From positions 1 to 64,000 of the forward strand of contig NZ_JNFG01000015.1 of NCBI RefSeq assembly GCF_000729995.1: a DNA stretch of 64,000 bases, read 5' to 3'. Of the stretch, positions 1-7,923 are shown piece after piece (positions within the stretch are counted from its first letter, which is position 1; every line of letters starts with the position of its first letter). A program made the translations under genes and the position numbers. The notes beneath the pieces were generated by a model. That model saw only the letters and a list, made by a program, of their open reading frames with translations. It ran no database searches and had not been told where the DNA came from. This DNA is from Caballeronia sordidicola (GTDB lineage Bacteria; Pseudomonadota; Gammaproteobacteria; Burkholderiales; Burkholderiaceae).

Positions 1-51
1 GACAGCCCCAACCCAAAAAAACATAAGACCAAACCCTCAGGAAACACCCAG

Positions 52-843
52 ATGAAAACTCGCATCTTTTTTGTCGAAGCCAATCCGGCGATTCACGGAA
101 ACCTTCGCGATGTCCTGGAAAGCCGCTACATGGATGTCCATACGCTAAGCAGCGGCCGCGCGTTGATCGGGCGCATGGACCACGACGTCCCCGCGTTGAT
201 CGTGCTGCGCGACGGCTTACCCGACATGAGAGCATCGGCCGTCCTGAGGACGCTGCAACAAGCCGGCCATGACACGCCGGTCATCGTGATCGGAGACACC
301 CTCGACTCGGTCGAACTGATCGTATGCCTTGAACTGGGCGCCGATGACTACATCAGGATGCCTTGCAATCCACGCGAGTTGCTGTCGCGGGTCGAGAACG
401 TGCTGCGCCGCGCCCCGCACAAATCCCACGCGTCAGCCAATGCAATGGGACGATGCGACATTGGCGATTTCGTCCTCGATTTGCGGACCCGCATGCTGAC
501 CCGCCACGGCGTGCCCGTGGCGCTCCATTCAAGCACGTTCGCGTTGCTGCGCCTCTTCGCGGAACATCCACTCGAGGTGCTGTCCCGACGCATCATCGCA
601 GATAAACTGCGCGGCGCCGGCGAAGGGCATTGCGACCGTTCGCTGGACGTACTGGTCTGCCGGTTGCGGCGGATCGTCGAACCCGACCCGTCGACGCCGC
701 GCCTGATCCAGACCATCCGCGGACGCGGTTATGTCTTTACCCCGTCCGGGATGAGCGCCGCCCGCATGGACTATGAGGAGCTCGACGTCATGCCGCCGGA
801 ACCGGCGCGGCAGCGAGCCGCTGCGGTGAACAGCTATGCGTAG
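52..843 (+). CDS. OmpR-family response regulator with degenerate receiver domain
   Basis: 263 residues: receiver-like domain (about 1-120) and OmpR/PhoB winged-helix DNA-binding domain (about 135-233, ending in the usual GRGYVF wing). The receiver keeps the fold signatures GLPD, GADDY and PRELLSRV. The functional residues are changed. The phosphoacceptor Asp position is Arg53, with Asp54 one place further on. The conserved Lys before Pro is Met103, the switch Thr/Ser is Gly81, and the acidic pair at the end of strand 1 is reduced to Glu9. It is therefore probably not controlled by ordinary phosphorylation. No histidine kinase is visible downstream; the upstream side is outside the window. The ATG follows an AGGAAA stretch about 8 bases upstream. 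The target genes are unknown. The next gene is convergent, so gene order gives no clue. Confidence 0.88.
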   Translation: MKTRIFFVEANPAIHGNLRDVLESRYMDVHTLSSGRALIGRMDHDVPALIVLRDGLPDMRASAVLRTLQQAGHDTPVIVIGDTLDSVELIVCLELGADDYIRMPCNPRELLSRVENVLRRAPHKSHASANAMGRCDIGDFVLDLRTRMLTRHGVPVALHSSTFALLRLFAEHPLEVLSRRIIADKLRGAGEGHCDRSLDVLVCRLRRIVEPDPSTPRLIQTIRGRGYVFTPSGMSAARMDYEELDVMPPEPARQRAAAVNSYA

Positions 844-864
844 ACGTTGCGTTGAGAACAACCT

Positions 865-1797
865 CTAACCCTGCAAGCGGGCTGCCTGCCGGGTCAGCCG
901 TGCGAATGCCGCAAGCACGCGATTGCAGGTCAGCGTTTGCCGCCATAGTTTCTCTTTCAGATACGCGGTCGGCACCCACTGCCACGGCAGCACCACATCG
1001 ACAATTCCCCACGCAGGCCGCCAGCGCTCGGCCACCCGGCGACGCCGGAACAGGCTCAGGCTCGGAATGCCGAGATTCGACGCGAGATGGCCGATGCCCG
1101 AGTCGTTGCCGATAAACCAGCCCGACTCGTACACGCAGCAGGCAAGCTCGTGGAGGTTCGCAAAATGGGGCGCCGGAATATCCAGCGTCTCGAGATCGCG
1201 CCAGCGTTCGCGCTCATGCGGCGCGATCACGAACTGCACGTCGTAACCGCGCTTGCGCAAGCGCTGTGCGAGCCTCACGAAGCGGTGCGAGAACCAGCGC
1301 TTGTCCTCAGTGCTGGCCTCGGGATGGATCATTACGCGCTTGCCGTACCTGCGATGCACGAGGCTCGCAGGCGCTGACATGCCGTTTTCCAGCACTGGTG
1401 CGCTCAACGCCAGATCGTCGCGGCAGAAGTCCGCGAAGCGCTGCGCCATGCAGCCCGGGCGGTCGCCGAATTCGACGTCATGCAGCGTGACCACGCGAGG
1501 ATGGACATCGACAAGATCGTGCAGCGGCTGGTTCCATTGCATCTGGAAGACCGTGTCGTACTGAGCGAACGCAGTGGCGAGATGGTCCTGCGGCAGCGCA
1601 TGGATCGTGACGCCGGGAAACCATCGCCGAAGCGCATGGGCGGGCGTGCCGTACACGGTGACGTCGATGCCGTTATCGATCAGGTTCCTGACAATCACCA
1701 TGGACACCAGCGTGTCGCCGATCGCGTTGGACGCGACGAACGCGACCCGGCCGAAGGGGCCAAGCGGAAGTGACGAGGGGCTGGTGCGGTTAGTCAT
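865..1797 (-). CDS. Glycosyltransferase family 9 (heptosyltransferase-like)
   Basis: 310-residue GT-B glycosyltransferase of the ADP-heptose:LPS heptosyltransferase family. The N-terminal domain opens with a VAFVASNAIGDTLVS strand-loop, and the C-terminal nucleotide-sugar domain carries the family signature GNDSGIGHLAS (about 230-240). It is probably cytoplasmic and adds a sugar to LPS core or another glycan; the donor and acceptor cannot be read from sequence. It starts 4 bases after the stop of the upstream GT9 gene, so the two form an operon read toward position 865. The two proteins share the block GWFIGNDSG and a W-R-P-x-W-G tail motif, which indicates tandem duplication. It converges on the response regulator with a 21-base gap. 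Confidence 0.85.
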   Translation of the reverse strand: MTNRTSPSSLPLGPFGRVAFVASNAIGDTLVSMVIVRNLIDNGIDVTVYGTPAHALRRWFPGVTIHALPQDHLATAFAQYDTVFQMQWNQPLHDLVDVHPRVVTLHDVEFGDRPGCMAQRFADFCRDDLALSAPVLENGMSAPASLVHRRYGKRVMIHPEASTEDKRWFSHRFVRLAQRLRKRGYDVQFVIAPHERERWRDLETLDIPAPHFANLHELACCVYESGWFIGNDSGIGHLASNLGIPSLSLFRRRRVAERWRPAWGIVDVVLPWQWVPTAYLKEKLWRQTLTCNRVLAAFARLTRQAARLQG

Positions 1798-1801
1798 GCG
1801 T

Positions 1802-2710
1802 TCATGCGTTTGCAGTGAGTGCGCGCAGCCGGTCGAATGCCTGAGACACCTTGTTCACCGACAGCATGTATTTCCAGTAACGCTCCTTGAGCCGCCCGGT
1901 CGGCAGATAGGCACTGCCGATCAGCACCTGGCCCACGCCCCAGCCGGGACGCCATGTGCGAGCGGTGCCGCGGCGCATGAAGAGCGATAGCGTGGGGATC
2001 TGAAGGCTCGACGCAAGGTGGCCCACACCCGAATCGTTGCCGATGAACCAGCCTGACTCGTAGAGCCATGCGGCGACCTGATCGAGTGGTCCGAGATCGG
2101 CGAGCGTGAGCCCGAATTGCTCAATATGCGTCCAGTGCGCGCGCTCCTCGGGCGCTACGACGAATTGCGGATCAAAGCCGCTGTCCCGCAGCTTGATCGC
2201 AAGCCCGATGAAGCGTGACGCCAGCCAGCATTTGTCGGTGGTGCTCGCCATGGGGTGGATCGCGACGCGCAGCGAGCGCTGGCGATGCGTCAGGCCGGGC
2301 AGCGGCGTGATGCCGTTGCCTTTATCGACGAGGGTAAGGCGCAGTTCGTCGCGGCAGAAGCGGGTCAGGCGTTCTGCCATCGACTCCGTCGAATTGGCGC
2401 TGCACAGGTGAGCCAGGACGATGACTTTGGGATGCAGCCGCTCGAGGTTCACAAACGGCTTGTTGGCGTGGAGCTGGATCACTGTATTGAAGCGGGCGAG
2501 CTTTGCCGCGCAGTCGTCCGGTTTCAGTTCGGGTTCAATATCGATGCCGGGAAACCAGTTCCGCATGCTATCGATTTGCTGGCCGAACACAGTGACCGAC
2601 ACACCGTTCAACCTGAGATTGCGTGCAACGGTCATCATCAGCAGCGAGTCGCCGAGCGCCGACGAGAGGATCAAGGCCACACTCGACAGTGGCTGAATTG
2701 CGTGCGGCAT
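1802..2710 (-). CDS. Glycosyltransferase family 9 (heptosyltransferase-like), tandem paralogue
   Basis: 302 residues, first gene of a two-gene GT9 operon. The N-terminal VALILSSALGDSLL segment and GNDSGVGHLASSL near residue 230 match the heptosyltransferase family. Position-by-position similarity to the downstream gene is clear around the donor site (RTWRPGWG here, ERWRPAWG there). I chose the ATG at 2710 because GGAAG lies 5 bases upstream; a TTG at 2725 would add five residues. The promoter should lie in the 230-base gap up to 2958, which otherwise holds nothing I recognise. The sugar and acceptor are unknown. A role in LPS or exopolysaccharide decoration is an inference from the family. 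Confidence 0.84.
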   Translation of the reverse strand: MPHAIQPLSSVALILSSALGDSLLMMTVARNLRLNGVSVTVFGQQIDSMRNWFPGIDIEPELKPDDCAAKLARFNTVIQLHANKPFVNLERLHPKVIVLAHLCSANSTESMAERLTRFCRDELRLTLVDKGNGITPLPGLTHRQRSLRVAIHPMASTTDKCWLASRFIGLAIKLRDSGFDPQFVVAPEERAHWTHIEQFGLTLADLGPLDQVAAWLYESGWFIGNDSGVGHLASSLQIPTLSLFMRRGTARTWRPGWGVGQVLIGSAYLPTGRLKERYWKYMLSVNKVSQAFDRLRALTANA

Positions 2711-2957
2711 ACATGCTTCCGGCAAGGCACTCCGCTGTCGGGGGAGCGCTTTCCGCTCAGGATGGATCCCCGAGCCGGAGGCAGTCTAAGATCACGCTCC
2801 ATTACGTGGGTTACGGCATAACTTACCAATGCTTAAGGAGCGGGATGTTTGGCGACGAGAACACCCCATGCGGCGCGGATTTCCCGAATCGATGGCGAAC
2901 CGGATCATGCGGTATCCACGTGACCGCCGTGTGTCGGACGTGCATCTGATCGTGGTT

Positions 2958-4580
2958 TCAGGCGTGGCCGCTGGCGCCTGCACCCACGGAGTCAAGCCCG
3001 AGGCGTACTTTTAGAAGACGTCCCGACCAAGGCGCGCTGGTGAGCGATTCCAGTGACTGCAAATGCCGGTCGCTCGTTACGTACAGCGCGGGGCCGGTTG
3101 CTTCAGCAACAAAAGCGAGGCCCGTTGGCGCGGCGACGGGCAGGCTGACCAGCCGGTCGACGCTGCCGTCGCCGGTGAACCGCACGACGCTCCAGCCGTC
3201 CTTGAGCGTGGTCCAGAGACCGCCGCCGTCGTCGAGCGCGATGCCCGACAAGCGTCCCGACCCCTTGGGCATCGATGCCAGCCGCCGCACGATCGACGCG
3301 CCTTTTTGCAATACGAACACGGTTCCCGAATCGGGCGCGACTGCGTAGGCGGTCACGCTGTCGCTGGCCCAGGTCATGGCTTCAATCCGCTCGCTGAAAT
3401 GCCAATGCGACTTGAAACGGCCATCCTCGCCGATCACGCCCAACTGACAGTCGGTGGCAGCTTCGTTCCAGTACGCGGCCCAGGATCCCCCGTCCGGAGC
3501 CGTGCAAAGTGCCTTCACCGCAGGGTCGTTCCACGCGGACGTGTCCGCGATCCTCACGAGTTCTCCATTTGCGCCCAGCCGGGAGTGCGAGGCGCCATGC
3601 ACCACGATGATTCCATCGCCATAAAGCTGCATGGCGGTGATTGGTGCATCGAGCCGGGCGACGATGCGGTCGGTCTTGCCGTCGAAGCAATGCACCGCCG
3701 GCGCGAGTGTATCGGCCCAGTAGAGGCAGCCCGACGCCTGCGACCACACGGGAAACGCACCGTGGAACGCCCAGGCTTCGCTGACGGGCTCTACTTCCTC
3801 CGCGCCCGGCTGATGTTTGCTCACGGCGAGTTGCGAACCCACGCGTCGGGCCGCTTCGGCGAGTTCCGGGCCAAGCAGTTCGAGCCGTGCAAGGCTGAGT
3901 CGATACGCCGGCCCGGCGACGCTCAGCGCGCCGCGGACCTGTCCCGCCGAATCGACGATCGGCGCTGCCACGCAGCGCACGCCCAGCACGATTTCCTCGT
4001 CGTCGATCGCGTAGCCGCGTGCCGTGGTGATGCCCAGTTCGATCTGCAGGCGCCGGCGATCCGTAATCGTGTGCGGAGTCAACGGGTCGAGCGTGATGCT
4101 TCGCACGAGCGCCTCGCATTCGTCCTTGGGCAAGCGCGACAGGATCGCTTTTCCCTGACCCGTGCAATGCAGCGGCTTGCTTTGGCCAAGCGTCGCGGCG
4201 GAGCGCTGCGAGTGCGCACCGTCGCAACGTTCCAGCGACAGCACGGCGCCCCCGTCGAGCACGGCCAGATACGACGTCTCGCCCGTCAGGTCCCGCAGCG
4301 AGCGTAATTCGGCGCTCGCTGCCGCCACGAGATCGGGCATCAGGTACGCGTTGCGCACGAGTTCGAGATAGCGGAACCCGAGCCGATACACCCGCCGGAC
4401 CTGATCGCGCCGCACAAGCCCACGCTCGACCAGCGTCGCCAAAATCCGGTACAGCGTTGTCTTGGGCAGGCCGGCCGTGTCCAGCAGCTCCGCATTGCTC
4501 ATGCCGTGAGGCGCCGCGCCGATCAGGTCGAGCACGCCCAGCGCTTTATCCAGTGAAGCGGTTCCTTCTCCTATTGCCAT
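2958..4580 (-). CDS. IclR-type transcriptional regulator fused to an SMP-30/gluconolactonase-like propeller
   Basis: 540 residues, about twice a normal IclR protein. Residues 1-75 form the IclR winged helix (LPKTTLYRILATL recognition region). Residues about 80-255 form the IclR effector domain (GQGKAILSRLP; ARGYAIDDEE; GVRCVAAPI). Residues about 268-530 form a six-bladed propeller of the SMP-30 type (PVWSQASGCLYWAD; GGGLWTTLKDGWSVVRF; LYVTSDR). The usual divalent-metal ligands of that enzyme family are replaced: Glu to Ala275 in the GEGPVW-like motif, Asn to Glu400 in the PNG-like motif, Asp to Ser445 in the PDG-like motif. I infer that the domain senses a sugar acid or lactone without hydrolysing it. 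It is transcribed divergently from the sugar-acid operon, which it probably controls. Confidence 0.9.
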   Translation of the reverse strand: MAIGEGTASLDKALGVLDLIGAAPHGMSNAELLDTAGLPKTTLYRILATLVERGLVRRDQVRRVYRLGFRYLELVRNAYLMPDLVAAASAELRSLRDLTGETSYLAVLDGGAVLSLERCDGAHSQRSAATLGQSKPLHCTGQGKAILSRLPKDECEALVRSITLDPLTPHTITDRRRLQIELGITTARGYAIDDEEIVLGVRCVAAPIVDSAGQVRGALSVAGPAYRLSLARLELLGPELAEAARRVGSQLAVSKHQPGAEEVEPVSEAWAFHGAFPVWSQASGCLYWADTLAPAVHCFDGKTDRIVARLDAPITAMQLYGDGIIVVHGASHSRLGANGELVRIADTSAWNDPAVKALCTAPDGGSWAAYWNEAATDCQLGVIGEDGRFKSHWHFSERIEAMTWASDSVTAYAVAPDSGTVFVLQKGASIVRRLASMPKGSGRLSGIALDDGGGLWTTLKDGWSVVRFTGDGSVDRLVSLPVAAPTGLAFVAEATGPALYVTSDRHLQSLESLTSAPWSGRLLKVRLGLDSVGAGASGHA

Positions 4581-4689
4581 ATTCCCATCCGTTGGAACTC
4601 AAGAGGCGAAATGAGGATATCACTGGTTTTCATGTGTGGATCACAGGATTAGCATTCGATCCATGGTGAACGAAGAAACATCGGGTCAG

Positions 4690-4706
4690 GTTCCAGAATG
4701 TGGAAC
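4690..4706. promoter_or_regulatory. Inverted repeat, candidate operator of the IclR-type regulator
   Basis: GTTCCA-GAATG-TGGAAC is a perfect 6-base inverted repeat with a 5-base spacer, in the divergent gap between the IclR-fusion gene and the RraA-like gene. A second, looser TTCC...GGAA repeat lies at 4582-4597 next to the regulator's own start. IclR proteins bind short palindromes in such gaps, so an operator role is likely but inferred. The palindrome overlaps an ATG at 4698, which argues for the GTG at 4752 as the real start of the following gene. Confidence 0.45.
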
Positions 4707-4751
4707 TGGCGCTTCGATTCACGCCTCCGGCCTCTACAACAGGACACTCCA

Positions 4752-5558
4752 GTGAAGATCCATCACTATGCAGATTCACTCGCCACCGCTACGCCTCGCG
4801 ACGTGGAGGTGAGCGACGAAACGCTCGCGAAACTGGCGAAAGTCAGCAGCGGTTCTCTCACCACGCAGCTTTTCAAGCACGGTTACCGGCAACCGGCGCT
4901 GGTGGGTTTGCGCGCGCTGAACAAGCATGTCGAACCGTTCGCCGGGCGCGCTTTTACGATGCGCTTCATCCCGGCGCGCGAGGGCATTGATACCTACGGC
5001 ACGATGACCACCAAGCCGAACATGGACAACTTGCAGTGGCAGGGCGTGGAGCAGGTGAAGCCCGGTGACGTGCTCGTGATCGACAGCCAGAACGATCCGC
5101 GTGCGGCTTCCGCGGGGAACATCCTGGTCACCCGCTTGCTTGCGCGCGGCGCCAAAGCCATCATCACCGACGGCGCATTGCGCGACGGCAGCGAGATCGC
5201 CAACCTGCCGCTGCCGGCTTATGCCCGCGAGGTCACGGCGACCACCCGCATCTCGTACCACCACGTGGCGGACTTGCAGGTGCCAATCGGCTGCGCAGGC
5301 GTGGCGGTGTATCCGGGAGACATCATTGTCGGCGACGCAGACGGCATCACGGTCGTGCCGCCGCATCTGGCGCAAGAGCTCGCGGATTTCTGTACGCAGC
5401 AGGACGACCTCGAGCGTTATCTCGCCATGCGCATTGCTGCAGGGGAAGCGTTGTGGGGCGTCTACCCGCCAAGCCCGCAAGCCTACGAGGACTACAACGC
5501 GTGGGTGGCTGCGGGGCGTCCGAAGATTGCGTCTGTCATCGGCAAGGAGAAGCGCTGA
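4752..5558 (+). CDS. RraA/HMG-aldolase family protein, putative keto-sugar-acid aldolase
   Basis: 268 residues from the GTG at 4752, which has AGGA six to seven bases upstream. An in-frame ATG at 4698 would add 18 residues but sits inside a probable operator. The protein belongs to the RraA-like family that includes 4-hydroxy-4-methyl-2-oxoglutarate and 4-carboxy-4-hydroxy-2-oxoadipate aldolases. The motif TDGALRDGSEI carries the Arg-Asp pair that in those aldolases contacts the pyruvate moiety and metal, and PGDIIVGDADGITVVP is the family's C-terminal signature. In this operon I infer retro-aldol cleavage of the keto-deoxy acid made by the downstream dehydratase, yielding pyruvate. A ribonuclease-inhibitor role, as for E. 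coli RraA, is less likely here. Its TGA overlaps the next ATG. Confidence 0.82.
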   Translation: MKIHHYADSLATATPRDVEVSDETLAKLAKVSSGSLTTQLFKHGYRQPALVGLRALNKHVEPFAGRAFTMRFIPAREGIDTYGTMTTKPNMDNLQWQGVEQVKPGDVLVIDSQNDPRAASAGNILVTRLLARGAKAIITDGALRDGSEIANLPLPAYAREVTATTRISYHHVADLQVPIGCAGVAVYPGDIIVGDADGITVVPPHLAQELADFCTQQDDLERYLAMRIAAGEALWGVYPPSPQAYEDYNAWVAAGRPKIASVIGKEKR

Positions 5559-6010
5559 TGGCTGTCATTGATCACGCTCGCTACGCCGCATTGATCCGCC
5601 GTTATTTCGATGCCTGCAATGAAGCGGACTACGACAAGCTGGTGTCGTGCTTCACGCCCGACGCGGTCCATTATTTCCCGGCGGGCCTACCTGAAATCCC
5701 GTGGCGCACCGCCGACACCATTGCGCGCAAATGGCAATGGTGCGTGGCAAACCTCGGCTCGCAATGGACCATCGAAAAGATTCTGGTGAGCCACGACAGC
5801 CACGAAGCGGTGATCGAGTGGACTCACTGGAAGGCGAAGCTGGGCACGGCGTTGCGCGGGGACGAGTGGTATGTCTTCGACGAAACCAGTGGTCTCATCA
5901 AGGAGATCCGCGCGTATTACGCATCGCCGGCGGACAAGGAAGTGAAGATCAACGAGCTCGTCGATTTCGCTTATGAAGCGCGCGGCTACCATCTGCTAGC
6001 GACATCATGA
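5558..6010 (+). CDS. SnoaL-like/NTF2-fold protein
   Basis: 150 residues. The ATG overlaps the stop of the RraA-like gene (TGATG), with AAGGAGA upstream, so the genes are translationally coupled. The sequence has the NTF2-like cone layout: an N-terminal helix (YAALIRRYFDACNEADYDKL), a SCFTPDAVHYFPAG strand segment, and a mid-protein EWTHWKAKLG strand. Members of this fold act as isomerases, cyclases, dehydratases or plain ligand binders, and no catalytic set can be assigned by eye. Its place between an aldolase and a Dabb protein in a sugar-acid operon suggests a small-molecule isomerase or tautomerase step, which is inference only. Confidence 0.75.
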   Translation: MAVIDHARYAALIRRYFDACNEADYDKLVSCFTPDAVHYFPAGLPEIPWRTADTIARKWQWCVANLGSQWTIEKILVSHDSHEAVIEWTHWKAKLGTALRGDEWYVFDETSGLIKEIRAYYASPADKEVKINELVDFAYEARGYHLLATS

Positions 6011-6047
6011 GCGGCCCAGGAAGAGTCTTGAAGCGGGGAGGGACGTC

Positions 6048-6356
6048 ATGGTCATGAAACACATCGTCATGTTCCGGCGGCGAGCGGACGTGGCGGGTCA
6101 GCCGGGGCTTGAAGCGCAACTCGTCGAGCGCATGCGCAGACTGGACAGCGAGATCACATTTGTGCGCGGATGGAAGGTCTCGGCGAACGAACTGGATCGC
6201 GCGATCTGCTGGGACTATCTGCTCGAATCCACCTTCGATGACCGGCAAGCGCTCGAGCAATACCTGCCGCATCCCGCACATGTTGCGCTGATCGCCGATC
6301 TGAAACACTACTTCGACTGGGCCGCCATCGATTTCACGGACTCACCGGTCACCTGA
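6048..6356 (+). CDS. Dabb (stress-responsive A/B barrel) domain protein
   Basis: 102 residues forming one dimeric alpha/beta-barrel domain. It opens with MKHIVMFRRR, has FVRGWKVSANE in the middle, and ends with the family's LEQYLPHPAHVALIADLKHY region, where YLPHPAH is characteristic. Dabb domains dimerise to make a small pocket, and some members are cyclases or decarboxylase-like enzymes. The start follows GGGAGGGACGTC; an internal ATG at 6054 is also possible. It is part of the sugar-acid operon, 37 bases after the SnoaL-like gene, and its substrate is unknown. Together with the SnoaL-like protein it may process a labile keto-acid intermediate. Confidence 0.78.
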   Translation: MVMKHIVMFRRRADVAGQPGLEAQLVERMRRLDSEITFVRGWKVSANELDRAICWDYLLESTFDDRQALEQYLPHPAHVALIADLKHYFDWAAIDFTDSPVT

Positions 6357-6458
6357 ACATTCGAACCCGGTTCGACAAGAAGCGGAACAGCTTCGCCGGT
6401 TCGCTCACACGCATGACGGCTGCGCTTGAAACCGCGCGAGCCGACTGGAGACAACGCA

Positions 6459-7856
6459 ATGAACAAGCACCCGTCGTCCGCACACGCGGACTTGGGGCTG
6501 GCGGTTACCACGGCCACAAACGCAGCCGCGGCGCACAGCGGTCTGGCCGCGAGCACACGTACACGCTACCGTTTTGTCACGCTGGCCTTGATCACCGTGG
6601 TCCTCGCGCTCAGTTCCGGGGACCGTGCAGCGATGTCCGTCGCCGGTTCCGACATGGCGAAGGAACTGCGCATTACATCGGTTGAACTGGGCTACATCTT
6701 CTCCGCGTTCAGTTGGGCCTACGTAATCTTCCTGATCCCGGCGGGCTGGCTGACGGACCGCATCGGCTCCAAGAAAGCGATGTTCAGCGCAATCGTGGTG
6801 TGGTCGATCTTCACCGTCTGCATGGGCCTCGTGCACTTCATCGGGCTGGTCGTGCCCTTGTTGCTTGCGCTTCGGTTTCTGCTCGGTATTGCCGAGTCGC
6901 CGGTCGGCCCCGCGTCGGGCAGGATCATTGCCGCCTGGTTTCCGGCGTCGGAGCGAGGTGTGGCCGGCGCCATCTTCAACAGTGCGCAATACCTTGCGCT
7001 CGCGCTTTTCACGCCGCTGATGGGCTGGCTGTGTCACGCGTTCGGCTGGGAATACGTGTTTATCGTGATGGGTGGCGTCGGCCTGGTGATAGGCACTATC
7101 TGGTGGAAGAACTACTACCTGCCGATCAAGCACCCGGCCATGAGTGCGAGCGAGCTCGAATACATCCGGGCAGGCGATGGACTCGTTGATCTCGAAGCGA
7201 CGCAGAAGCTGGAGCGCACCGGACCCAAACGTTCGCAGTGGCGTGACATCGGCTCGCTCTTCAAGAGTCGCATGATGGTCGGCATCTTCATAGGCCAGTA
7301 CTGCATCAGCGCGATCACCTGGTTCTTCGTCACATGGTTCCCGATCTATCTGGTCAAAGATCGCGGCTTCGACATCCTGCAAGCGGGCTTCGTGGCCTCC
7401 ATTCCGGCGGCAGCGGGATTGATCGGCGGCGTGGCTAGCGGGTTTGTCTCCGACGGCCTGCTGAAAAAGACCGGCTCACTGAGCATCGCCCGCAAAGGAC
7501 CCGTAATCCTCGGCTTTCTGCTTAGCGCGAGCATGATTCTCTGCAACTACGTGAACATGCAATGGTTGGTGGTCGGCCTGATGAGCCTCGCATTCTTCGG
7601 CAAAGGTTTCGGTGCGCTGAGCTGGACCATTCTCGCGGACACCGCACCTCGGGAAATCATCGGTACGACGGGTGGCGTGTTCAACGCGCTCGGCAACAGC
7701 GCGGGCATTGTCACGCCGGTGGTGATTGGTTACCTGCTGCAGAGCACGGGGTCGTTCGCCGCCGCACTTGTTTATGTCGGGGCGCATGGGTTGATCGCGG
7801 TGCTGAGCTACGGGCTGATCGTCGGGAAAATCCAGCGTTATAAATTGAAGGACTAA
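6459..7856 (+). CDS. MFS transporter, ACS family (sugar-acid symporter)
   Basis: 465 residues from the ATG at 6459, which has GGAG 8 bases upstream; an in-frame TTG at 6426 has no such site. About twelve membrane segments start after a long polar N-terminus (about 40 residues). GWLTDRIGSKKA after the second helix is the MFS motif A, and WFPASERG with the RFLLGIAESPVGPASGR region is typical of the anion:cation symporter family (glucarate, galactarate, hexuronate). It probably imports the aldarate or lactone that the downstream dehydratases use. It lies inside the operon, 68 bases before the talarate/galactarate dehydratase gene. The exact substrate is inferred from its neighbours. Confidence 0.87.
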   Translation: MNKHPSSAHADLGLAVTTATNAAAAHSGLAASTRTRYRFVTLALITVVLALSSGDRAAMSVAGSDMAKELRITSVELGYIFSAFSWAYVIFLIPAGWLTDRIGSKKAMFSAIVVWSIFTVCMGLVHFIGLVVPLLLALRFLLGIAESPVGPASGRIIAAWFPASERGVAGAIFNSAQYLALALFTPLMGWLCHAFGWEYVFIVMGGVGLVIGTIWWKNYYLPIKHPAMSASELEYIRAGDGLVDLEATQKLERTGPKRSQWRDIGSLFKSRMMVGIFIGQYCISAITWFFVTWFPIYLVKDRGFDILQAGFVASIPAAAGLIGGVASGFVSDGLLKKTGSLSIARKGPVILGFLLSASMILCNYVNMQWLVVGLMSLAFFGKGFGALSWTILADTAPREIIGTTGGVFNALGNSAGIVTPVVIGYLLQSTGSFAAALVYVGAHGLIAVLSYGLIVGKIQRYKLKD

Positions 7857-7923
7857 TCTTCAGGAGACGGGACCGCGAATTCATGCGCCCGTCAGTCGCA
7901 TCCATTTTTCGTAAGGAGAAGTC

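Noticed and set aside
865..2710. The two GT9 genes as a recent duplication or assembly artefact
   Set aside because: The proteins differ along most of their length and share only family motifs strongly, so they are old paralogues.
3063..4307. 414-codon plus-strand frame antisense to the IclR-fusion gene
   Set aside because: No recognisable domain; it is a high-GC shadow of the real minus-strand gene, which has clear motifs throughout.
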